From contig NC_056000.1 of NCBI RefSeq assembly GCF_018446385.1, positions 35,253,511 through 35,317,510 on the forward strand: a stretch of DNA of 64,000 nucleotides. The letters run 5' to 3'. The notes below the pieces were generated by a model, which was given only the letters and a program-made list of their open reading frames with translations, was not told where the DNA came from and made no database searches. The stretch is from Zingiber officinale. Taxonomy: Eukaryota; Streptophyta; Magnoliopsida; Zingiberales; Zingiberaceae. Positions 54,816 to 64,000 of this stretch are shown piece by piece. The position numbers and the translations under genes were made by a program. How positions within the stretch are numbered: the first letter of the stretch is position 1; every line of letters starts with the position of its first letter.

Positions 54816-57800
54816 CTGCTGGTTTGACCAGCATTACAATGATGTTTTTAAAGACAAGTATTATAGTGGTGCTAGTCTAAAAAAAAAAATTAGTATCATA
54901 GTGTTCTGAAAATTTCAAATTAATTTAAGCACGGTTGGAAGGATTTTAAAATGGTAAAAGAGAGCTTATTTGAACTCATGTTTATTTAATAAATTCACTG
55001 AAGTTGGAATGAGTCCAATCGAAACTCTCTAGGTCCATCAATGGATTTCAATCAAAACTCATTGATGGACGTAGACGACTTGCATTTCTAAAATTTTACA
55101 ATAAGATGGAAGTGTAGAATGTGTAAAAAGTAGATATGGTAAGAAATCTTGATCCTAAGTCTCCTACATAAAGTTATAGGCCCATGTCAATTTACACAAA
55201 GTTTGAAAGTTTCTAAACATTTTGAGCAATGTTGCAAATCCTTTATGATGATAATGGAGGGCACATTTGGCTTCTGGGTGAAATGAGTTAGATTAGAGCC
55301 CTCTAAGTCCATCAATGGATTTTGACTAAAACTCATTGATGTATCTACACGACTTGGATTTCTAAAATTTTATAATTAGATAAAAGTGTGGAGTGTGTAG
55401 AAGGGAGATATGGTGAGAAATCTTGGTCCTGAGTCTCCTACATGAAGTTATTGTTGGTTGCTATACGGAATATCATACCGGTTTCCCTGTACAAAAATTT
55501 TGTACAAGTCCTGAACCTATACTAACAACCTATTGTGTTCTTTAGAAATTAAATTAGGAATCGCAAACGGAACTTAACATTATTGATTCCAAATTTAACT
55601 TATCTGTTCTTAGTGGTTTAGACTTGGATCGCAAACGATGCTTAACATTATTGATCCAAATCTACCCATGTTATAAATTCAATTAAATATTAATTTCTAA
55701 AATTGACTTCCAGGACTGTATGGCGAGAACTAGGCCTTCTTGGGTATGGGATCATCCACCATCGCCTATACAAAGCCTTTTAAAGAAATTTAATATTTAA
55801 TTTCCTTATATAACTCTAGGTTTAACCAAAAGGAACAATCGAATCACAAATTCGAAAAATAAAAAAAACACAAACTTGAATCACAAATTTGAAACCTAGA
55901 ATCATATGTCTCTTGTGTTTGGTATTTCAAAAATTATACAAAGAAAACTAGTATGATGCAGAATAGAAATTACTAGTTATACCTTTCTTTGTAAACAACA
56001 ACCTCTTGATCTTCTACCGTATTCCTCTTCTTATCTCAGACGTCGTGTGGGCGACGATCTACCGAGACGAGAACCACCCAAGCTTCCTTCTTCTTCTTGT
56101 GAGTTTCGGCCACCACAAGAATTCCAAGAATAGATGAGGTTCGGCCACACCACCAAGCTTCAAGGGATGCTAGAAACAAAACCTCCTTTTCTCTCCTTCT
56201 CCAAGCAAAATCCGGCCACCAACAAGCTCCTTGAGAGTTGATGCCGCCGACCACCAATGAAGAAGAAAAGGAGGAGAGGAAGAGGATGAGAAGGGTCGTC
56301 CACCAACCAAAGAAATAGAAGAGAGGAAAACTAGAACATAAGTTATGAGGTGAGGCACCTCTACCCTCTCTTTTATATTCCTTAGTCTTGACAAATAAGG
56401 AAAGTTTTATAAAAACTTCCTTATTCTCTTAGCCAATGAAAGGAAAGTTTAATAAAAAATTTCCCTTTCAAACTTAATGTGGCTGACCACCTCTTAATCA
56501 TCTAAGCAAGCAAAGTTTTAAACATAAAATTAAAACTTCCTTATTTGTTTCCGGAAATTTTAAAATTAAAATTTCTCTATTAATTTTTCCCTTCATGGTT
56601 GGTTATAAAAGGAAATTTTATAAATTAAAATCTCTATTAAAAAACATGTGGATGATTTCCAAAAAGGAAAATTATCTTTAAAATTAAAATCTTCCTCTCA
56701 ATCTATAAATAAGGAAAGATATCAAATCTTTTCTTAATTTTTTTGTAGAAACTATAATAGAAAAGATTTAATTTTAAAACTTTATTTTAAATCATGAGGA
56801 TGGTTAAAAAAGGAAAGTTTTATAAAAATTAAAATCTTCCTTTCAACTACAAATAAGGAAAGATTTCTAACCTTTCTCTTAATCTTTTGTATAAAGCTAT
56901 AAAAGGAAATATTTAAATTTTAAACTCTCTTTTAAAATCATGATATCCACATAAGAAAAATTTTTAAAAATAAAATCCCTTTAATTTTATTGTGGTCGGC
57001 CACCTAAGCTTGGACTCAAGCTAGGGCCGGCCACACTTCAACCCATCCAAGCCATGTCTTGGTCGACCCTTGTTTGGGCTCCAAGCTTGGCTTGGTCGAC
57101 CACATAAGGATGGGTAAGAAGGTGGGTATGGGTGGGTATAATTCTTTATAAATAAGAGACTACGATAGGGACCGAGAGGAAGAATTGGTTTTGGCCTCCC
57201 GATGAAATTAAGCTTCCCGTGTTCGCCCCGAACACCCAACTTAATTTCATCAATAATAATTCATACCACTAAAGAATTATTATTGAACTACCGCACTAAT
57301 CCCAAATTATATTTTGGGCTCCTTATCATGAGTGTGTTAGTCTCCCTGTGTTTAAGATATAGAATGTCCATTAATTAAATGAGTTACTGACAACTCACTT
57401 AATTAATGTCTAGCTCCAAGAGTAGTACCACTCAACTTTATCGTCATGTCGGACTAAGTCCACCTGCAGAGTTTACATGACAATTCTTATGAGCTCCTCT
57501 TGGGGGCATCATCAATCTAGATTACTAGGACACAGTTTCCTTCTATAATCAACAACACACACTATAAATAATATCATTTCCCAACTTATCGGGCCTCTTG
57601 ATTTATCGAACTAAATCACACCCTTTGATAAGTCAAAGAAATAAATACTAGATATATGTGCTTGTTATTATATCAGGATTAAGAGCACACACTTCCATAA
57701 TAACAAAGGTCTTGTTCTTTTATGTAGTCAGTATTAGAAGAACTTACCTTAAATGGTCCTGCTCAATACACTTAGAGTATACTAGTATAATTTTATAGTT

Positions 57801-58950
57801 AAGATAAAGTAATACCAATTACACTACGACTATTCCAATGGTTTGTTCCTTTCCATCTTAGTCGTGAGCTACTGTTTATAATTTATAAGGAATTGATAAC
57901 ATGATCTTCTGTGTGTGACACCACACACCATGTTATATAAATTAATTGAACAACTACACTTAGCATATAAATGTAGACATTTGACCAATGTGATTCTTTA
58001 TTTCAAAAATAAATATTTACAAAAAGCTAGGCTTTTAGTATATACTTTAACAGTTATAGACCTGTTCCAATTGGCACAAAATCTGAAACTTTCTAAATCT
58101 TCTAAGTAATGTTGGAAATCTTTTATGATGATAACGGAAGGCACATTTAAGGCTCCTGTGCACTACATAAATCAATAGGTTTTAACTGAAATCCATTGAT
58201 GGATATAGGGTATTTGGATTTTTAAGATTTTGCCATCAGATGAGAGAGGTTATTATGTAGAATGTATATATGGTGTTCAATCTTGGTCCTAATACACGTA
58301 AGAAAAGTTATGGTCGCATGCTAACTAGCATAAACTATGGTGCTAGTTTTTGAATATTAGCACCACAGTATTGGTTCTGATCACACACTGTGATGTTGGT
58401 TTCTAAAGATCAACATTACTATGGTGCTGGTCTTCAGAAACTAGCACCACAGTCTATGCTAGTTGGCACGCTATCATAACTTCGCCTATGTGTATTAGAA
58501 CTAGGATTGGACATCATAGATACCTTCTACACACTCCATACTTTCATATCATTGTAAAATTTCATAAATCTAAGTCGTTTAGGTTCATCAGTGGGTTTCA
58601 GATGAAACTCATTGATTGACTTAGAGAGTTATGATCGAACTCATTCCAACCCCTTTAGGTTTCTATAGTTTCCTAGAGTCCAAGGGTGCCCTCCGTTAGC
58701 ATCGTAAAAGATTCTCAGAATTACTCAGAAGGTTTAGAAAGTTTCAGACTTTGTGCTAATTGACACGAGCCTATAACTTTATGTAGGAGACTCATAACTA
58801 TGATTTTTCACCATATTTACCTTCTGCACACTCCACACTTCCATCTCATTATAAAAATTTAAAAATTTAAGTCATCTAAGTCCATCAATGGATTTTGGTC
58901 AAAATTTATTGATAGATCTAGATAGCTCTAATCGAACTCACTCTTGAAGG
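54816..58950. repeat. Large inverted array of about 300-bp repeats
   Basis: Direct copies of a unit containing TCCATCAATGGATTT, AAACTCATTGATG, TGGAAGTGTAGAATGTG, GTCTCCTACATAAAGTTAT and GATGATAATGGAGGGCAC lie at 54990-55451 and 58053-58300. Two inverted copies lie at 58450-58950 (GTCATCTAAGTCCATCAATG, CACTCCACACTTCCATC). The centre (58330-58460) carries short GTGCTAGT/ACTAGCAC palindromes, echoed at 54816-54885. A solo LTR splits the left arm. Without the LTR the array would form a palindromic element of about 1.5 kb. No coding sequence was found; the origin (MULE-type long TIR or satellite) is open. Confidence 0.7.
55452..58052 (-). mobile_element. Copia solo LTR of the GGCCGGCC family
   Basis: The LTR is 2601 bp, with perfect 5-bp duplications GTTAT at 55447-55451 and 58053-58057. 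On the minus strand it begins TGTTAAAGTATATACTAAAAGC and ends CATACCAACAACC-like sequence at TGTTGG (55452). It matches the Copia C LTR throughout, including TGTACAAAATT, the CACGACGTCTGAG block near 56038 and a minus-strand TATAAAAGAG near 56375. No internal sequence remains, so it arose by LTR-LTR recombination. Confidence 0.9.
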
Positions 58951-59156
58951 ATCGAAAAGAATGAGAGAGGGACTGAATCTCGTTTTTAAAACTTTTCCTT
59001 TTTGGGTTTTAAAAAATAGTCAGAAAACTAAATATGTAGTGGAAAGACTAATAAAAGAAAATAAAATACAGTGAAAAATAAATGCGCTTTTGGTTTTATT
59101 GGGTTCAAAATATTCGATAACTCATACTCCAAGGCCCACGATTCCTTGGACTGTAT
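58951..59156. other. Unassigned spacer
   Basis: This short AT-rich stretch lies between the inverted array and the next LTR. No feature was recognised. Confidence 0.5.
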
Positions 59157-60162
59157 TGTAGGCCCTGGTGCAGTCAGCAAGAGGGGGATGAATTACTTGA
59201 AATAAAAGTTAAGTTTTCTCGATCTTTAGGCTTTACCAAATACACACTTAATTAAAGTAGAATGAAATACATAAAAAGGAAATACGAGACAACCAGATTT
59301 ACTTAGTTTGTAATCAGACAATTATTAATCCAAGGCAATAAAAGCTCACTAAGATCTCTTTCTATGAGTGAATCCTCGAAGGCGAAGAAGCCTCGTACAA
59401 GCGTTGAAAGCATAAATTAAAAGCACAGAATTAGAAATGAGATTATAGAAAGTGTGTTGTGTTGAATGAAGTGAACCAAGACTCTATTTATAGCTCCCTA
59501 GTCGAAATATAGTTGTTGATGACGTGATGAGTTTCGGGCACCTGGATAGGTACGGGCGTCTCCACTGTAACACCTTATCTGCTTCACAATGACTCTTCAA
59601 CAGTTTGGTGATAACTTTTTTAACCTCGCCTAGGCGCCTGGATCGGTCCGGGCGCTTAGAGTGTTGCTAACATAGACTCCCAAAGTTTGCCTTGTCGCAA
59701 CGGACAAAGGGGTACCTATTCGGTACCAAAGTGGCTCGGACGCCTGGAGCCTAGGCACCTGGAGTCTGGGCGTCTGGACTTGGTCTGAGCACCTAGACAA
59801 GTCAACTTCGTGTTAACTTGTTTGACTTATGCTCTGGTCGCTTGGGTGATTCTCCGACCATCGAGAATTGAGATCACCCTAACCTAAATTCGGCCTTCTC
59901 CTCGACCAATCTTCCGCTCCAACTTCTCATCCCTTGGAAGCACAACGCACATCCTACTTGTCTACAGGTGTACTATTTCATAGCACCTTGTCCCTTGGAT
60001 GTACTGAGCTCATCGACTCGCTTCCCGTGTCATCCTTCTCGCTAACTGCGTCTTCTATTCGACTTTCTGTGTTCCTAAGTCCCTGCACACTTAGACACTA
60101 GGCATCAAATACACAGAGCCTAACTTAACTGAATTGATTATATCAAAACTCATCCAAGATAC
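59157..60162 (-). repeat. Copia G left LTR
   Basis: This LTR of about 1006 bp ends (minus) CCAGGGCCTACA at 59157 and starts near CATCCAAGATA (60152-60162). It shares blocks with LTR E: CTTAGACACTAGGC, CCTTCTCGCTAACTGCGTCTTC and AATCCAAGGCAATAAA. Several CCTAGGCGCCTGGA-type repeats occur at 59625-59800. Confidence 0.65.
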
Positions 60163-61489
60163 TTATAATTTTTCTATTTTTTATGTGTATCAACACAAGT
60201 TAAGTTAAGGTAAAGAATACAATAAAATAGGTAGTTATTTCAAGTTAATACAATAATTTTGCAATTAAAGTAAGTATTTTAAAATCTATACATCTCCTTA
60301 AACTTAATCTCTAATTCTCCCCCTTCGATCATATAAAAAATAGGACAAATAAATAAAAAATATTGAAAATATTTCTAGGGTTATAAAACAGATTTTTTAG
60401 AGATATATCTTTTTATTAAAATTTATTTTCAAAGAAATAATTTTTTAGCAATTAATTTTGTTTTGATAAAAATAATTTAAAAATTATTTTTAAGTTTTAA
60501 AAAAATCTTGGATATTTTTGTCCATTTTAATCATAATTAATTTAAGTATTATAAAAAAATTACACGAAATCTTTATATTTTAACCGTAGAAAATATTTTA
60601 AATAGATAAAGTTATTTTTAAAAATAAAACTTTTAAAAATAAAAATTATCATCTAAAAATCTTCCTGATAACTTCCCAAAAAATTAGATTTTTCAAAATT
60701 AATCTCTATAAAAATTTAAAATTTTAAAATTACACTTTTAGATTAAAAATTTAAAAAATATTAGATAATTGTCAACAAATTTTTAAAAAAATTATTCTAA
60801 CAGAAAATATAACTCATGATTACAGAAAAATTATGGTTTTGATAAATCAATTTTCTAAATGTTTCTAATCATCAAAATTCATTTTTTAAAAGAAGAATTT
60901 TAAAAATAAATATAACAAATAGAAAATTTTGAAATAATTCTGTGAGTAGGTGATGTCTTTATTTTTCATAGAAATAAAATTCAATACAAAACATTAAAAG
61001 AAGGCAAATGAAATAATTAATTTGATAAAAAAAAAGTTAAAAAGATAAACAAAGTTAAAAACTAAAGTAAATTAAATTTAAAGCACGCATAAAAATTAAT
61101 TTTAATCAAGTTAAACATGATTTTGAAATTCAAAAATAGTTTCTACCTATTAGATTTATCAGAAACTTTCATGGTATATGTTTTCGTGTCATTTTTCTAA
61201 TTTGATCCTTGTAAAATATAAAATACCAATTAAGTCCTTAAAATTTTTTAAAATTATGAACATTTGAATATGTATAATTCTTTTCAAATTTTCTAGTTGA
61301 TTCTGTAATTTGTCATTTTCAATTTTCAATCTATCAGTCTTATAATGAACATGCTTTTGCTAAGGTAAATTTTAATTCGGTATTTTTCTCTTTTTAATTT
61401 GTACGAATTTCTAGAAAATATTTTTATGAACTCATATAACTTTTCAGGAGGTAAGGAACGTACCACCTCAGATAATAGACTATGATAGA
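60163..61489 (-). pseudogene. Copia G internal remnant with gag tail
   Basis: This is mostly AT-rich and non-coding. On the minus strand 61326-61508 encodes SLPPEKLYEFIKIFSRNSYK, matching the distal gag (LPSKKLYKFIKMISRNLYK) at 63258-63626. The gag N-terminus and primer site are missing between here and the middle LTR. Confidence 0.6.
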
Positions 61490-62455
61490 TTGGAAATTTA
61501 CTGAACAAATAGAAAAATTAACCTTTCTCAATATTTGTGCTTTAGCAAATACACAATTAAAGTAGAATGGAATGCATAAAAAAGAAATATTTATTTAGTT
61601 TACAATCAAAGAATTATTAATCCAAGGCAATAAAGCTCACTAAGATCTCCTTTTATGAGTGAATCCTAGGAGGCAAAGAAGCCTCGTATAAGCATTGAAA
61701 ATATAAATTAAAAGCACAGAATTAGAAAGGAGATTACAGAAAATGTGTATATTCCAAAAGGAGAACAAACTCTCCTTTTATAATCCTCTGGTCAGATTTG
61801 ACCATTGGCTGATGTGGAAACTCCAAGCGTCTAGAGTGGGTCCGAGCGCCCCTAGTGGTGCACCTTATCTGCTTCGCAACGACGCTTCAACAATTTGGTG
61901 ATAACTTTTTATCCTCGCCTAGGCGCCTGGACCGACCTGGGTGCATGGAGTGTTGTTGACGTGAACTCCCATAGTTATCCTATTCACAATGGACAAAGCG
62001 GCACCTATTCGGTAACAAGGTGGTCCAAGTGCCTGGACTAGTCCGGGCACTTGGAGTCAGGGCGCCTGGACTTGGTCCAAGTACTTGGACAAGTTAACAT
62101 AGACTTGACTTGTCCGGCTGCTGCTCCGATTTCTTGGGTGATTCTCTAGTCATCCAGAGTTGAGCTCACCCAAACCGAACTCTGGCCATCTCCTCGAGCA
62201 GCCTTCCGCTCTGGTTTCTCATCCCTCGGAAGTGTCACGCGCATAATTCTAGTCAGCTGGTGTACTCTTCGGTAACACCTCGTCCCTCGAATGTACTGAG
62301 TTTATCGACTCGCTTCCCGTATCATCCTTCTCGATAGCTGCGTTTTCCACTTGATTTCTTATGTTCCTAAGTTTCTACACACTTAGACACAAAGATTAAA
62401 CATAACATGACCTAACTTAACTCGATTGACAATATCAAAATTATCTTTAGGTACT
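61490..62455 (-). repeat. Copia G middle LTR (left end truncated)
   Basis: It aligns with 59157-60162 from AAATACACAATTAAAGTAG (61548) through GTGAATCCTAGGAGGC (61659), CCTCGCCTAGGCGCCTGG (61912) and CACACTTAGACACAAAG (62376). The last 30-40 bp of the LTR, on the left, are absent. The right limit is estimated from the equivalent of the left LTR. Confidence 0.6.
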
Positions 62456-63257
62456 TACAATCTTTCCCTTTTTGATGTCCATTAACTCGAGTTAAAGATA
62501 GGATTAAACCAAACATAGAATTTATTTTGTAAAATAAATTAACAAATTAAAACATGAATATTGCAATAATTAAAACATAAATTTTAAATTTTGTAATAAA
62601 GTCCTTCCCTAAATTTAACCCCTTTCTCTCATTTGATCACATAAAAAACTAGAGAAAGAAATACAAAAATAGCTAGAAAAATTTAAAATATTTTCTTGGG
62701 GGTTAAAATAAAATTTTCAGGATTATTGCTTTTTATGGAAATTTAAAATTATATTTTTTTAGCAATTAATCCTTAGTGTTAACAAAAATAATATTTTCTA
62801 AATATTTTTAATCATCAAAACTCATTTTAGAGAGAAGACTTTTAAAAAATAAATATATTAAACAGAAAATTCCAAAAATAAATTTGTGAGTAGATAATTC
62901 TTTATTTTGTGCAAAAAAAAATCAACACAAAATATTAATAGAAGGCATATAAAATAATTAATTTGATAAACAAGGTTAAAATCTAAAGCATATTAAATTT
63001 AAGCATACATAAAAATTAATTTAATTTACACTAAGACTAATTTAGAAACCCAAAATAAGCTCCTACCTACTGAATTTATTAGAAATTTTTATGATATATA
63101 TTTTCGTATCATTTTTCTAATTTGACCACCCCTGTAAAATCTAAAATATCAATTAAGCCTTTGAAAATTTCTAAAATTCTAAACATTTGAATATACATAA
63201 TTCTTTTTCAAATTTTCTAGTTGATCCTTTAATTTGTCATTTTCAATTTTCAGTCTA

Positions 63258-63860
63258 TCATATATAGTCTTCTAATGAACATGATTTTGCTAAGGTAACT
63301 TTTAATTTGGTATTTCCTCTTTTTAATTTGTATAAATTTCTAGAAATCATTTTTATGAACTTGTATAACTTTTTGGAAGGTAAGAAACGTATCTCACTTA
63401 TCGTGTTATTCTCGTAGTCTGGTGCTTCCCCTTCATCATTGTTTTCTTCTGAAGTATCTCCCCCTTCATCAATACTCTCTTCTGAAACACTTTCATCGTC
63501 TTCAAGTAGATATTTGGCTACTAGTAATATTTTGGCAATCTCCTCGGTCTCGAACTCTTCTGAAGATAAAATAATGTCCATCGAGGAGTCGGATTCTGCC
63601 TCTTTTGGTTCTTTGTGGAGTTCCAAGAACTTTTCACAAAGTTCTTTGGCAGATTAGTTGCAATGATTCTTTTGAGTTTTTGAGTAGGTAGCACATTTAG
63701 AAGATGAAACTCAGCCTTACCATTTGTGATAAATTCGTCGCATTGCTTGTTAGTCCAACTATGATTCTCGAGTTCTTTTCCATCTTTACTTTTGGGCACT
63801 TCAAAAACATATTTAATTGTTAATAAAATATTAAAATCGGTTTTGAAAAATATCTCCATG
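63258..63860 (-). pseudogene. Copia G gag, frameshifted
   Basis: From about 63859 down the minus strand encodes MEIFFKTDFNILLTIKYVFE and EFHLLNVLP, closely matching Copia E gag, then shifts frame. A second frame (63258-63626) continues with an acidic, serine-rich segment (DDESVSEESIDEGGDTSEEN) and the SRNLYKLKRGNTKLK coiled tail. The zinc knuckle region found in Copia E was not recognised here. The protein cannot be made intact. Confidence 0.75.
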
Positions 63861-63965
63861 CATTGTTTCTAAAATGCGAACTCCCCCTCAAACACTGGTG
63901 GGTAGATGCTCGATTAAACCATAGTCTTGTTGCTTTAAACGGTGGTTAGTCTTCTTAAGGCATAC

Positions 63966-63977
63966 GATCTGATACCA
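63966..63977 (-). other. Primer-binding site of Copia G
   Basis: The minus strand reads TGGTATCAGATC, one mismatch from the usual TGGTATCAGAGC. It implies an LTR starting within the last 20 bases of the window. Confidence 0.75.
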
Positions 63978-64000
63978 ATTTAGTCCATTGCAATTTTTAA

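Larger units (their letters stand above)
59157..63980 (-). mobile_element. Minus-strand Copia G array: LTR-internal-LTR-internal
   Basis: Related LTRs lie at about 59157-60162 and 61490-62455, each followed on the right by gag-derived internal sequence, and a primer site lies at 63966-63977 with a third LTR expected beyond it. The family is that of Copia E (22992-26912). The order LTR-internal-LTR-internal-(LTR) is not a single element; it is what unequal recombination between LTRs yields, followed by a deletion at the left side of the middle LTR. No pol domains are seen in either internal part. Confidence 0.65.

Overview
This is plant nuclear DNA. It has spliced genes with GT-AG introns, TATA-driven LTRs, primer-binding sites matching the 3' end of plant initiator-Met tRNA, RTE LINEs, BED-finger hAT transposons and long AT microsatellites. 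The host genes look monocot-like, and the long GGCCGGCC-rich Copia LTRs would suit a large-genome monocot such as a Zingiberales species, but that species guess is weak inference. No bacterial, organellar or viral segment was seen.

Only two host genes look intact. At 29590-30885 (+) lies an intronless nepenthesin-type aspartic protease with its own TATA box and poly(A) signal. At 42507-53763 (-) lies a complete 12-exon gene for GPAT9, the ER sn-glycerol-3-phosphate acyltransferase. All its splice sites follow GT-AG and the exons join to an uninterrupted 371-codon frame. A full-length 3.2 kb RTE LINE sits antisense in its eighth intron with a perfect 16-bp target duplication. Most of the remaining sequence is mobile DNA.

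Region 1-20188 is a nested stack whose layers can be ordered by target-site duplications (TSDs). A Copia LTR remnant (18894-20188) was hit by Copia B (LTR 17869-18893). The gag of Copia B was hit by a Copia whose LTR survives as a solo LTR (2174-17633) and by Copia A (LTR 470-1780). The solo LTR was then hit twice, 57 bp apart: by Copia C (3116-12904, both LTRs and TSD TGAAT) and by a Gypsy-like solo LTR (12962-16154, TSD GGCCG).

Region 20189-29500 holds two broken hAT transposons lying against each other, a gag-only Copia with two LTRs (22992-26912), another Copia LTR/gag remnant and a small inverted-repeat family. Region 31310-38100 holds a non-autonomous hAT (TSD AGTACCAG/A) split by a 4.3 kb hAT with a decayed transposase gene (TSD GTTTATCT). 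The pair interrupts an open coding-like stretch. A Harbinger-like MITE in an AT-rich repeat follows.

Region 38100-42500 contains AT-rich repeats, a roughly 20-bp minisatellite, and an inverted-repeat element carrying pieces of a wall-associated-kinase (WAK) gene in both arms. I consider this the most interesting non-standard object here, because its transcript could fold into a hairpin matching a host gene family. Region 54250-64000 holds a large inverted array of about 300-bp repeats split by a solo LTR (TSD GTTAT), then a tandem LTR-internal-LTR-internal arrangement of a minus-strand Copia running off the right edge.
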